41,978 nt of DNA from Flavobacteriales bacterium. Its GTDB lineage: Bacteria > Bacteroidota > Bacteroidia > NS11-12g > UBA955. The stretch lies in assembly GCA_002737705.1 (NCBI GenBank), contig NSIM01000014.1, positions 1-41,978 on the forward strand, given 5' to 3'. Below the pieces are notes generated by a model, which saw only the letters and a program-made list of their open reading frames with translations, made no database searches and was not told where the DNA came from. A program made the position numbers and the translations under genes. Every line of letters begins with the position of its first letter. Position 1 is the first letter of the stretch. This document shows positions 1-8,470 of this stretch, piece after piece.

Positions 1-1
1 A

Positions 2-868
2 AATACAACAACCTATCAAGTTGTTGGAACCGATCTTAATGGTTGTACGGACACAACCTCGATAACTGTTATTGTGAATCCATTGCCAGAGGTGTGGATG
101 ATTCCCGCGCCATCAGATTGTGGTGATACAACAGGGTCAATTGCGTTAGGGGCGACCATTGCTGGCACAGGCCCGTTTGTCTACGCAATAGGGTCTGCCA
201 CATATAATAATCTCCCTATAAATAATCTATTTCCAGGAGTATACACTGTTACCACAACAGATGCAAACGGTTGTGTTTCATCACAACCCGTAAATATTGG
301 GGTGATAAATTCTTCTTTTGTTTCTGCTGTGGCTAGCCCCGCTTTTGGCATTTACCCTCTTCCGGTTAATTTTATTTCTTCTGGGTCTTCCGGGCTTAAT
401 AATTTCTTCTGGGATTTTGGAACGGGTAGCGCAACCGCAAACACAGAACTTACTTCATATACTTACACAAGCCCCGGGACTTATACTATTGTGCTGACGG
501 CCTGGAACGACTTTTGGGGATGTGCGGTTTATGACACAATTACCGTTGTTGTTGCCGAGCAAGCAATGCTTACGCTTCCCAATGTATTTACGCCCAACTC
601 CGACGGGACAAATGATGATTTTACAGCCACCATAATCGGAGTGAAGACTATAAAAACAGAAATATTTAGTCGGTGGGGAAATAGGGTTTTCGAAGGCGAA
701 CAAACTAACATTACGTCAGCCTCACAGGACCTACCGCTTTGGGATGGAAAAGCTGCCAACGGGAATGTTTGTGCTGAAGGAGTTTATTATTATGTGGTAA
801 CAGCTATAGGCTACGACACCAAAGATTATAACTTTTCAGGGTTTGTACACCTCTTTAATTCTAAATAG
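2..868 (+). CDS. T9SS type B (gliding-motility-type) sorting domain protein, 3' fragment
   Basis: The reading frame is open from base 2, so the gene begins outside the window and only the last 288 or so residues are seen. The visible part starts inside a bacterial Ig/SprB-like repeat (GTDLNGC followed by an ITV strand). Further repeat-like segments follow, then a PKD domain with the typical FFWDFGTGSA and SPGTYTIVLTA strands near bases 400-510. The C-terminus begins with the NVFTPNSDGTNDDF signature and continues through SRWGNRVFE, LWDGKAANG and EGVYYYVVTA, which is the CHU_C / type B sorting domain. By family knowledge such proteins are exported by T9SS and are usually cell-surface adhesins or gliding-associated filaments. 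The actual ligand cannot be told. A GTG at base 74 is not the start, because the same frame runs on upstream. The gene converges on the minus-strand gene that ends at 912. Confidence 0.9.
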   Translation, partial: NTTTYQVVGTDLNGCTDTTSITVIVNPLPEVWMIPAPSDCGDTTGSIALGATIAGTGPFVYAIGSATYNNLPINNLFPGVYTVTTTDANGCVSSQPVNIGVINSSFVSAVASPAFGIYPLPVNFISSGSSGLNNFFWDFGTGSATANTELTSYTYTSPGTYTIVLTAWNDFWGCAVYDTITVVVAEQAMLTLPNVFTPNSDGTNDDFTATIIGVKTIKTEIFSRWGNRVFEGEQTNITSASQDLPLWDGKAANGNVCAEGVYYYVVTAIGYDTKDYNFSGFVHLFNSK

Positions 869-891
869 GTTATATTGTGTTTTAATATAAC
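869..891. terminator. possible AT-rich hairpin between convergent genes
   Basis: An inverted repeat GTTATATT / AATATAAC (8-bp perfect arms, 7-base loop GTGTTTT) sits directly after the stop codon of the plus-strand T9SS gene and 20 bases before the end of the converging minus-strand gene. It lacks a GC-rich stem and a clean T run, so it is only a weak terminator candidate. Confidence 0.3.
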
Positions 892-911
892 TTCGTTAAC
901 AGAGATAAAAA

Positions 912-3191
912 TCAGTCGTTTTTTAATTTACGCTCTTCTTTTTTCTGTTTTTCCTGCAGTTTTCTTTTTTCCTTCGTTGCCCGAGTCATGTATGAGCTGT
1001 ATTTAAAATCATTTCCCTTTGATTTGAAATATTGTGCAAGGATGTAAAGCCGTTGTATGTTATTGGGATCTAAGACAGCAGCCCGCTCCATTGCCGCCAC
1101 AGAGTTTACTGTGTCTTTTGCTTGTAAATAGATTGACACCATATTGTTCCAAGGGATTTCAGAGGAAGGGCTGTGTTTTGTTGCAACTCTTAATAGAGAC
1201 AATGGCGCGCCTGTGTCGTTGTTGTGTTGAATTATTAATTTACTTAATTGCTCGTAGCTTTGAACGTATGTCGAGTCAGAGCGAATACTTTTTTTAAACG
1301 CAAAAATAGCAGAGTCTTCCAAAATTAATTTTCTACCAGCGCCCATAGAGGCTAAACTATTATAAGCTATCCCAATATTAAACCACCCTTCGGCATAGTC
1401 AGGCTTTATTGAAACAGCCTTAAAAAAATTAGCAAGTGCCTCTTTTGTTTCTCCAACGAAAAAACAGGCGGTACCCAGGTTGCTCCAAGCGGTATGATAA
1501 TAAGGAGCAAGTTCCGCAGCCTTTTTATAATAAATCCTTGCATCTGTAAAAAGACCAGCAGCCTCAATTTGTTTTTCTTTGTTAATCCGCACCCCACCCT
1601 TTCCGTCAGAAATGCGCGACTCAAAATTTGCAGCAAACGCTCTTCTTGAAATTTCTGCTCCAAATAACATATTTGCTTTTACAGATTCACCTAGATAATA
1701 CATGTCGCCACCATAAAGCACCTCTTTGTTTTTCCAATCGAAATTTCTATAAAAACTTCGCACAGCAAACAACGAAACAATTACCATTAAAATAATTTTA
1801 ATTTTTTTTAAATTATCATTTCGCCTCCCATTCCAAACGAAATTTATAGGATCCTCTTTCAAAAAACGAAAAACAATCGCCACCAACACAATACAGAAAC
1901 CAAGAGAAGCGGCAAAAGTAAATCGCTCTGCCATAATTCCCGGCGCACGCGTAACCAAGTTGGAGTATGCTGCAATATTTATGAGATAAAAAAGAAGACC
2001 AAATCCAATAACGGTTTTTTTGCGAAACTCAACAAAAGTCCACAGGCCAAGCGCGCAATGAATAATTAACGATGCTATGGCAATTGGGTTTGCCCACGTA
2101 ACATCTGGAACATAAAAAGAACCGTAATAATATACAAGCGGGTGTGGAATAAAATGTAAAAACAAATATCGGCCAATCACATAAAACGAAGTGGCGGTGA
2201 GTTTCCAAATTTCTGCTGCGCCAGAAAGGGGATTTTCAAAAGACAGGTATTTTCGTGTGTCGGGTTCCAGCCCATGGCTCTGTAAGTAGGAGGAGAGCGC
2301 AGTCATAAAAATTAATGGAGAAAGATACAGTGCAATTTTCCAAAACCGATCACCAGCAAACCATAAAAACACGACTGCCATCACCACCCCAAGCCCCGAC
2401 GGTTTTTTTGCTATAAAAAGAGCAGCAGCAAAAGACAAGTAGATAAGGAGGCAGGCCAGCTTTTTAATTTTTAGTTTTTCCCAAACCAATTTTTTCTCCT
2501 CTGTAAAAAACCAAATCGAAAGAGGAATAATAAAATAAAAAGGTATGGCGGTTTGTTTGGAAAGCACCCCTGCAGTAAAGCATATAGGATATAAAACAAG
2601 ATACACCCATTTTTTAGTTTCAATATGTTTCCATAAAGCATGAAATGTAAGAAGTATAAAAAACAAAGTGAGCAACTCATCTCGGCACTTAATATTATCA
2701 ACTACCTCGGTATGTAATGGATGAACAAGAAAGAGCAAACAGATAAAAAAACTAAACCAGTTACCTTGAGAATTAAACCATTTTCGTAGAAGAGAAAAAA
2801 GGAGCACAATACAGAGCGCATACAATAACACACTAATAAAATGACTCGCGTGAGGGTTTTCCCCTAAAAACTGGTTTTCAATTGCGAAAGTGGTCAATGC
2901 AACCGGCCTGTACGAATAACCCGACCCGTCGTTATTATAAAAGGTATGGCTCTTGAATATTTGTGGAATTCCACGAACCCCCATTTTTGTTAGCTTGTTT
3001 CCCCCTGCAGTGTAAAAATCATCATCTAACGCATACTCATTTAGAATTCCGTTCCCAAATACGAGAAAAGTTAGGACAAAAAGGACAACAGGAAAAAAGT
3101 TTTTTTTAAAAAACCCCATTTCTATAGGAATTTTTTTTGTAGATATGTTTTGTTTTTTGAGGCTAGGAGAGTTTTTTTCTTTTGGCGGCAT
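912..3191 (-). CDS. TMTC/GT-C-like multi-pass membrane protein with C-terminal TPRs
   Basis: The N-terminal two thirds are strongly hydrophobic with about ten or more membrane segments. They carry features seen in TMTC and PMT-like GT-C proteins: an acidic NEYALDDDFY motif after the first membrane segment, a YRPVALTTFAIE segment, HPLHTEVVDNIKCRDELL, and a later AERFTFAASLGFC stretch. The C-terminal third carries tetratricopeptide repeats (for example YYHTAWSNLGTACFFVGE and DYAEGWFNIGIAYNSL), and the tail is Lys/Glu-rich. In known relatives this architecture belongs to dolichyl-phosphate-type sugar transferases or unassigned membrane TPR proteins, so glycosylation of exported proteins is possible but unproven. 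The start is placed at the ATG at 3191 (MPPKEKN, a Lys-rich cytoplasmic N-terminus). The ATG at 3119, just before the first membrane segment, is equally possible. An upstream ATG at 3281 would overlap the likely promoter of the divergent gene at 3285. Confidence 0.8.
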   Translation of the reverse strand: MPPKEKNSPSLKKQNISTKKIPIEMGFFKKNFFPVVLFVLTFLVFGNGILNEYALDDDFYTAGGNKLTKMGVRGIPQIFKSHTFYNNDGSGYSYRPVALTTFAIENQFLGENPHASHFISVLLYALCIVLLFSLLRKWFNSQGNWFSFFICLLFLVHPLHTEVVDNIKCRDELLTLFFILLTFHALWKHIETKKWVYLVLYPICFTAGVLSKQTAIPFYFIIPLSIWFFTEEKKLVWEKLKIKKLACLLIYLSFAAALFIAKKPSGLGVVMAVVFLWFAGDRFWKIALYLSPLIFMTALSSYLQSHGLEPDTRKYLSFENPLSGAAEIWKLTATSFYVIGRYLFLHFIPHPLVYYYGSFYVPDVTWANPIAIASLIIHCALGLWTFVEFRKKTVIGFGLLFYLINIAAYSNLVTRAPGIMAERFTFAASLGFCIVLVAIVFRFLKEDPINFVWNGRRNDNLKKIKIILMVIVSLFAVRSFYRNFDWKNKEVLYGGDMYYLGESVKANMLFGAEISRRAFAANFESRISDGKGGVRINKEKQIEAAGLFTDARIYYKKAAELAPYYHTAWSNLGTACFFVGETKEALANFFKAVSIKPDYAEGWFNIGIAYNSLASMGAGRKLILEDSAIFAFKKSIRSDSTYVQSYEQLSKLIIQHNNDTGAPLSLLRVATKHSPSSEIPWNNMVSIYLQAKDTVNSVAAMERAAVLDPNNIQRLYILAQYFKSKGNDFKYSSYMTRATKEKRKLQEKQKKEERKLKND

Positions 3192-3225
3192 TGGGCACGA
3201 TAAAGGCAAAATTAGAAAAATAAAA

Positions 3226-3258
3226 TTGATTCTGATTTCAGCGAAATTACTATTTTTG
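3226..3258 (+). promoter_or_regulatory. candidate Bacteroidota-type promoter
   Basis: TATTTTTG at 3251-3258 matches the Bacteroidota -7 consensus TAnnTTTG, and TTG at 3226-3228 lies 22 bases upstream, near the expected -33 spacing. The start codon at 3285 would then have an untranslated leader of roughly 20 bases. This is a motif match only. Confidence 0.4.
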
Positions 3259-3284
3259 TTTTCATAACCGCCAACAAACATTTT

Positions 3285-5495
3285 ATGAAAGAAATTTTTA
3301 TTAGGGTTGCGATTTTATTTTTTCTTTTTCAACAACACCTATTGTTTGCTCAGTGTCCCAATAATAATGTTTTAACTTCCGGCAACCTTACTCCTCCGGG
3401 GGTGTCCTTATCTACAATGCAAACATTTCTTAGTGGACAATACATGTTAGCAAATGTTGTTTCTGGCGCAAACTATACTATCTCCACTTGCAGTAGCTCT
3501 GCCTTTGATTCTCAACTAACAATTTACAATGATGTTACCGGTGGGTTTATTGCATATAATGATGATTTTTGTGGCGTGTCCTCGTCGCTAAGTTTTACCC
3601 CTTCATTTTGCGGGAACGTTAGAGTTTTGTTAGATAAATATTTTTGTACCACCGGAACGTCTTCTATGGACGTAACGATGACAATGAACACTGCCGGCGC
3701 AGGCATTCCATCTCTAACCTCTGCCCAAGATGTACAGGCGTGTAGCGGAGGGACCACAACAATTGGAATTTCAAATAATGGATCGGGAGGAACCCTTCCT
3801 TATGTTTTTAGCTGGCTTCCTATCACCAATCTTTCAACCCCAACTACATCAAGTTCATTAGCGACAGTCACCGCCACCCAAAATTACACGCTCACACTTG
3901 TAGATGCGAACGGCTGTGCAGCCCACGACACCGTTCTTGTTACTATGTTGCCCGCGCTTGCTGTAAATTTTGGCCCAGACACCACCTTATGCGGCGGACC
4001 TGTTTTGTTGGATGCGGGAAATATTGGCAGTACATATTTGTGGAGCACCGGGGCGAGCACCCAAACCATTTCTCCAAGTAGCAGCGGCACCTACTCTGTA
4101 GTTGTTCAAAGCCCGCTCGGTTGTGTTGGCTCAGATGTAATTAATATTATAATAAATCCTAATCCAAGCGTTTCAATTGGCCCAGACACATCTTCGTGTA
4201 GCGCATCAGTTATACTTGATGCGGGACCTGGCTATTTAACTTACGCTTGGTCAATAGGAGGGAATTTACAAAACGACACAGCAATCATAACCGGCCCTGT
4301 TTCCGTTATTGTTACGGACGCGAACGGATGTTCGGCAACAGACACTATAATTGTTACACTAAGCCCAGCAATAATAGTAAACTTAGGACCTGACATTGTG
4401 CAGTGTGGTGGACCCGCATTGCTAAACGCAGGCAACCCAGGGTCTCTTTATTTTTGGTCCAATAGCTCATCTTCACAAACCGCTTCTGTAAATTCTAGCG
4501 GCGCTTATAATGTTTTAGTAATTTCTCCCGCAGGCTGCTCGGGTTCTGACACAATTGTGGTTACAATCAACAACCAGCCAACAGTAAACCTTGGGCCCGA
4601 CACGTCGATTTGTGTGGCAAGCCTAATCCTTGATGCTGGAAATTTAGGGTCAACTTATTTGTGGAGCACACTTTCCACATCTCAAACAATTATTGCTTCC
4701 GGCGGAACCTATTTTGTTGCGGTAACAGACCCTTCAGGCTGCACGGGCTTTGATACAGTTGTTGTAATTTCAAATTCATCACCAACGGTGTCTGCTGGCC
4801 TTGATGTTACTATTTGTATAAACCAAAGCACAACGCTTACCGCAACTGGCGGTGTTACATATGTTTGGAGCACAGGAGCAACAATAGCATCAATTATCGT
4901 TTCGCCCACAACATCAACAACATATTACGTAACCGGTTATGACGCCAACGGATGCGCCGCTTCTGCGCTTGTATCGGTAACAGTACTTCCGCTTACCACA
5001 GCTCTTTTTTCGGGATCTCTATCAGGCGTAACAGAAACTTTTTTAAACCAATCTACAAACGCCACCAGCTATAGCTGGGATTTTGGCGACTCAAGCCCAC
5101 TAAACAATTCGGCAAACCCTTCTTATAGTTATTCTAGCAACGGAAGCTATACTGTAACGCTAACGGCAACAGGACCATGCGGTTCTGACACCTATACAAT
5201 GGTTGTTATTATTTCGCAAGTTGGCTTACAAGACAACGACCTTTCTAATACACTTAGTTTGTTGCCTAATCCAAACGATGGAAATTTTACACTTGCCTTT
5301 GATTTTTCAACAGCAAAAGATGTAACAGTTAGGATTATTGACGTAAGCGGAAGAGTTGTTTACCAAGACCAACAAATAAAAATTATTAATTACAAAAAGC
5401 AAATTGTGATTGAATCTGCGGAGCCAGGAATGTACTTTGTACAAATTATTACGGCCGACGGGGTTGTAAACCAGAAGGTATTAGTACAACGATAA
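3285..5495 (+). CDS. secreted SprB/PKD-repeat protein with T9SS type A sorting domain
   Basis: This is a complete 736-residue secreted protein. A signal peptide (hydrophobic core followed by LLFAQ) covers about residues 1-23. Residues ~25-135 form an N-terminal domain resembling pre-peptidase/PPC-type beta sandwiches (SGANYTISTC, FDSQLTIYND). From about residue 225 to 565 there are five or so related Ig-like repeats of about 70 residues, several beginning with a GPDT..C motif and containing LDAGN, YLWSTG and a GC(S/T).(S/F)D ending. A PKD domain follows (SYSWDFGDSSP ... SNGSYTVTLTATGPCG, ~575-645). The last ~80 residues (LSLLPNPNDGNFTL, VRIIDVSGRVVY, EPGMYFVQIITADG) are a type A T9SS sorting domain. 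Surface adhesion is a fair guess from the architecture; no catalytic residues were seen. The gene ends at a strong hairpin terminator. Confidence 0.92.
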   Translation: MKEIFIRVAILFFLFQQHLLFAQCPNNNVLTSGNLTPPGVSLSTMQTFLSGQYMLANVVSGANYTISTCSSSAFDSQLTIYNDVTGGFIAYNDDFCGVSSSLSFTPSFCGNVRVLLDKYFCTTGTSSMDVTMTMNTAGAGIPSLTSAQDVQACSGGTTTIGISNNGSGGTLPYVFSWLPITNLSTPTTSSSLATVTATQNYTLTLVDANGCAAHDTVLVTMLPALAVNFGPDTTLCGGPVLLDAGNIGSTYLWSTGASTQTISPSSSGTYSVVVQSPLGCVGSDVINIIINPNPSVSIGPDTSSCSASVILDAGPGYLTYAWSIGGNLQNDTAIITGPVSVIVTDANGCSATDTIIVTLSPAIIVNLGPDIVQCGGPALLNAGNPGSLYFWSNSSSSQTASVNSSGAYNVLVISPAGCSGSDTIVVTINNQPTVNLGPDTSICVASLILDAGNLGSTYLWSTLSTSQTIIASGGTYFVAVTDPSGCTGFDTVVVISNSSPTVSAGLDVTICINQSTTLTATGGVTYVWSTGATIASIIVSPTTSTTYYVTGYDANGCAASALVSVTVLPLTTALFSGSLSGVTETFLNQSTNATSYSWDFGDSSPLNNSANPSYSYSSNGSYTVTLTATGPCGSDTYTMVVIISQVGLQDNDLSNTLSLLPNPNDGNFTLAFDFSTAKDVTVRIIDVSGRVVYQDQQIKIINYKKQIVIESAEPGMYFVQIITADGVVNQKVLVQR
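3960..4990 (+). repeat. tandem Ig-like repeats (about 70 residues each) within the coding region
   Basis: The coding sequence contains successive units with the pattern (N/S)(L/F/I)GPDT..C....(L/I)LDAG...YLWS....Q.......G.Y.V.V..P.GC.G.D. Units start near bases 3960, 4160, 4375, 4585 and 4785. The DNA copies have diverged, so the repeat is clearest at protein level. Confidence 0.75.
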
Positions 5496-5504
5496 ATAAT
5501 TATA

Positions 5505-5545
5505 AAAACAATAAAGGCCGAGGATTACTCGGCCTTTATTGTTTT
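5505..5545. terminator. strong bidirectional intrinsic terminator
   Basis: Perfect 18-base arms at 5505-5522 and 5528-5545 enclose a 5-base loop (GATTA). The inner stem core is AAAGGCCGAG / CTCGGCCTTT, and the outer arms are A-rich on the left and T-rich on the right. Either strand therefore yields a GC-rich stem followed by a U tract. It lies between the plus-strand gene ending at 5495 and the minus-strand gene ending at 5573, and can stop transcription from both sides. Confidence 0.9.
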
Positions 5546-5572
5546 ATGAGGAACTTATTAAAAGAGAAAAAA

Positions 5573-7270
5573 TTATTTTCCTCCCGCCTTTATGCCCCTA
5601 CAAGTATTAATACCTGCCGCCGTTGCGGCTTTAATATCTTTATCAGTGTCTAATTGTTTTTTTATCTCCACATTAGCAGGGTCAAGCTCAAGGGCGAAAA
5701 GGAAATAAGATTTTGAGCAAGCAAAATTTCTTCTGACATAGTGATAGCCGGCTAGATATTTTGTTGCAATCAACAAATCTTTTTTGTTTTTATCTTTATC
5801 TTTTATTGCTAGCTCAAAATAAGTTTCGTAAAATATACGAGTGCTATCGAACTTAATTTCAGGATCAGAGGCTTGGTTTACGCGACCGCGCCAATACCAG
5901 CCAAGGAGATTTGTAGAGTCAATTAATGTAATTTTTTTAAAGGAAATGTCGGCATTTGAATAATCTTTTTGGTAGAACAACGCTTTGCCATACGCACTCC
6001 AATCGTAAACACTAGCAATAGCAGGATTTAAATCAATTTTCTTTTTGTAATAAACAGCAGCACGATCATACTTTTTCATTTTATAATACGAAGTTGCAAT
6101 GTCAAAATAAATATCTTTTCTTGCAGTGTCAATAGCAAGCGCGTTGTTATAGTCGACGATTGCAATAGAGTCCTGTGAATTTTTTGAAAAAGCTTTTCCT
6201 CGTCCGATAAAATCATCGGCAATAATTGCCGGTGCTCCCGATTTTTTTTGTTCAATAAAAAACAAATTGAAATACTCAATTGCTAAAAGAGGTTCTGGCG
6301 TTTTTTCTTCTAGGTAACAGCGTGCGATGATTCTATAGATTACAGTTGTTGAATTGTCCTTGGCAAGGGAAATTTTTCCCTGCGCAATCGCTTCGCTATG
6401 GTTACCACTTTTGTAAAGAAATACACAATAACGGTAGCGCGAAGTTGCGTCATCGTTTAGCCGTAAATAATTTGCCATTGATTTTTGTGCAGAATCAAAA
6501 CGTTGAATTTGGTATTGCGCTTCTCCCTTAAGTCGCCAAGCGGGGGCAAAAGAGGAGTCTGTTTTAATCGCGACATTATAAAAACCAATTGCCGAAGCCA
6601 TGTTTTTACCATTCATATATACTTGTCCAATTCTAACATTTGCCCGACAAGATTTTGGATCAAGCTTAGCAGCGACATTGTAATTTGTGATTGCGGGCGT
6701 TCCGTTTACAGGATCTTTTTTATATAGCGCATCTCCGCGAATTAAAAAAACTTCAGGGTTGGACGGGCTGAGCTTTTCGCTTTCAATTGTTAAGTTAATA
6801 GCGTCATCATAATTTGTTATTGCACCCCACGTTTCTGTTACTGCTATTTCTAAATATATTTGCACCTGTCGCTCTTTCTCCATATTCATCCCCTTTTTTC
6901 CCTCTTGTGTTTTAACAACTGATTTTGCGTAAGCAATTGCTTTTTGGCCATCTGCTCCATTGCCGGTGTATAAATAATACCTTGCCAATCCAACGTGTGT
7001 TAATGCGTTAGTTGGATTAATATCAATTCCGCGCTGAAATAAAAATTTAGCAGAATCAAGATTTTCCATCTTAAGCATTAGATCGCCGTAGTAGAAAAAA
7101 TTATCCCCATCCATAGGGTTTTTTGTGACAAGTACTTTAAAAACACTACGCGCCTTTTCATATTGTTCGTTCGCTACTAGTTTTCTTGCGTCTCCTAAGT
7201 TTTGTGAATTAACGTTAGTAGTTGAGACTAAAAAAAGTAAAAGGCAGATAATTTTTAGATAAATTTTCAT
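5573..7270 (-). CDS. periplasmic TPR-repeat protein
   Basis: This is a 565-residue protein with an N-terminal signal peptide (MKIYLKIICLLLFLVSTTNV, then NSQ) and about ten tetratricopeptide repeats over most of its length, for example DNFFYYGDLMLKMENLDSAK, APAWRLKGEAQYQIQRFDSA and DIYFDIATSYYKMKKYDRAA. TPRs mediate protein contacts; no enzyme motif is visible. The start is set at the ATG at 7270 because it begins a good signal peptide, and longer in-frame extensions would run into the upstream gene. It is the last gene of the operon exbB-exbD-exbD-tonB-small membrane protein-PstS-like, 31 bases after the PstS-like gene. This suggests a periplasmic scaffold or partner for the TonB complex or the PstS-like lipoprotein, but that role is inferred from context only. 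Transcription ends at the hairpin at 5505-5545. Confidence 0.88.
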   Translation of the reverse strand: MKIYLKIICLLLFLVSTTNVNSQNLGDARKLVANEQYEKARSVFKVLVTKNPMDGDNFFYYGDLMLKMENLDSAKFLFQRGIDINPTNALTHVGLARYYLYTGNGADGQKAIAYAKSVVKTQEGKKGMNMEKERQVQIYLEIAVTETWGAITNYDDAINLTIESEKLSPSNPEVFLIRGDALYKKDPVNGTPAITNYNVAAKLDPKSCRANVRIGQVYMNGKNMASAIGFYNVAIKTDSSFAPAWRLKGEAQYQIQRFDSAQKSMANYLRLNDDATSRYRYCVFLYKSGNHSEAIAQGKISLAKDNSTTVIYRIIARCYLEEKTPEPLLAIEYFNLFFIEQKKSGAPAIIADDFIGRGKAFSKNSQDSIAIVDYNNALAIDTARKDIYFDIATSYYKMKKYDRAAVYYKKKIDLNPAIASVYDWSAYGKALFYQKDYSNADISFKKITLIDSTNLLGWYWRGRVNQASDPEIKFDSTRIFYETYFELAIKDKDKNKKDLLIATKYLAGYHYVRRNFACSKSYFLFALELDPANVEIKKQLDTDKDIKAATAAGINTCRGIKAGGK

Positions 7271-7301
7271 ATTGCAAATGTATAAATAGACAAGGCTACT
7301 A

Positions 7302-8237
7302 CTACTTAACTGTGATTTTAACTTTTCTTTCGGCGGGCTTAGCTGGAACCAGCCCCGAACGTTGAACAATTAGCTGGCCCCTCTCTCCTAATGAAAAAGA
7401 GGCAAACCCCGTGCCAAGCCCCGCCCTTTTTCCTATTTTAATGAGCCAAACACCTCTGGAAAAAGGATAATTGCCAGTAGCTATATTGCTTTGATTTGGC
7501 AGAAATAATTCCGAGGCACTTTTTCCTACCGCACAAAAATTAATTTTTTCTCTTCGCGCAACATCTTCTTCGTTGTCTTTGTCGCCAACCCAATTTAACC
7601 CAACAACGCCAATTGTATTTTTGGACGCTGCGACATATTTTACAACGCTGTCATTTGTTGATAACGCAAAACAATTTTTGCCAACAGCGCCACCTCCCAA
7701 TAGTGTGTCGGCGAGGTAACGAAGATTTGAAGAAGATTCATTGTCAAAAACAATATTGATTCGTCCTAACTTTGACTCTGCGCGAATTTGACTCCATAAA
7801 GAATCCTCTCCAGAAATAATTTTTCTGATTTGGCTAATTGTAAAAGCAGAATCGGGATTATTTTTATTTACTAAAAACACCACAGCATCCGAACCTATTT
7901 TTAGTTGCTCAACAATATATTTTTGCGCCTCAAAAAAAAGGGACTCTTTTACGCTTAGCCTTCTGGTCATAATCGCCAAACGCGACGAATCGTTGTACAG
8001 TTCTTGTACTACATTTTTTTCTGGGGAGTAGGATTCTATTAAAAACGCGGCAGGGTACGAGCTTTCAAAAGCATCAACCAACGCATCGGCAAGCGAGCGA
8101 ACGTTTTCATCCACAGCCACAGAAATCTTGCCGGTTGTTGGCGTGTCAATCTCTTTAGAAATAATTTTACTCCCGTCACAGGAAGGAAAAATAAAAAAAT
8201 AAAAAATGAAAGAAAACAAAATCGAATTAATCTTCAT
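7302..8237 (-). CDS. PstS-like substrate-binding lipoprotein
   Basis: This 311-residue protein resembles the PstS family of phosphate-binding proteins (periplasmic binding protein, PBP-like 2 fold). Segments typical of the family include ISVAVDENVRSLADALVDAF, RLAIMTRRLS, GSDAVVFLVNKNNPDSAFTISQIRKI.SGE and the SSSNLRYLADTLLGG region. A signal peptide ends at FPSC with Cys20, so it is probably lipidated. A complete phosphate importer would also need PstC, PstA and PstB, and none are in this window. The gene sits in the TonB operon and its ATG overlaps the last 11 bases of the small membrane-protein gene upstream, suggesting translational coupling. It may bind a small anion and act together with TonB or the TPR protein downstream, but the ligand is unknown. 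Confidence 0.82.
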   Translation of the reverse strand: MKINSILFSFIFYFFIFPSCDGSKIISKEIDTPTTGKISVAVDENVRSLADALVDAFESSYPAAFLIESYSPEKNVVQELYNDSSRLAIMTRRLSVKESLFFEAQKYIVEQLKIGSDAVVFLVNKNNPDSAFTISQIRKIISGEDSLWSQIRAESKLGRINIVFDNESSSNLRYLADTLLGGGAVGKNCFALSTNDSVVKYVAASKNTIGVVGLNWVGDKDNEEDVARREKINFCAVGKSASELFLPNQSNIATGNYPFSRGVWLIKIGKRAGLGTGFASFSLGERGQLIVQRSGLVPAKPAERKVKITVK

Positions 8238-8457
8238 TTTCTGATTTTATTTTTTTGTATCGTAACCATATCGAAGCACCACGAAAACAAGCCCAAGCCC
8301 CGAGTAAAAGTCCAATATAAGTACGGTTTGGTTTGGGATAGCGGTCCGACAAGAGCTCAGTAAAAAGAAAAAGAAAAGCAATTCCAAGAAAAACACAAAT
8401 CATTATTATGGAAAAGCCAAGACTAATTTTTTCTCGGAAAGAAAAAGAGTTTTTCAA
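8227..8457 (-). CDS. small two-segment membrane protein in the TonB operon
   Basis: This 76-residue protein has two predicted membrane helices (about residues 13-32 and 46-63), joined by a short loop with RYPKPNRTY and ending in a charged tail (RYKKIKSENED). The reading frame has no ATG at its start. The best start is TTG at 8457, 13 bases after the end of tonB. An internal ATG at codon 19 would remove part of helix 1. Its 3' end overlaps the start of the PstS-like gene by 11 bases, so it is embedded in the operon. No known function is recognised. Its position suggests an accessory to the TonB-ExbBD complex or to the lipoprotein that follows. Confidence 0.7.
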   Translation of the reverse strand: MKNSFSFREKISLGFSIIMICVFLGIAFLFLFTELLSDRYPKPNRTYIGLLLGAWACFRGASIWLRYKKIKSENED

Positions 8458-8470
8458 CGTTAAAACTTTT

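Noticed and set aside
7271-7369. N-terminal extension of the TPR protein
   Set aside because: The extension reads into the coding end of the PstS-like gene and would hide a good signal peptide that begins at 7270.
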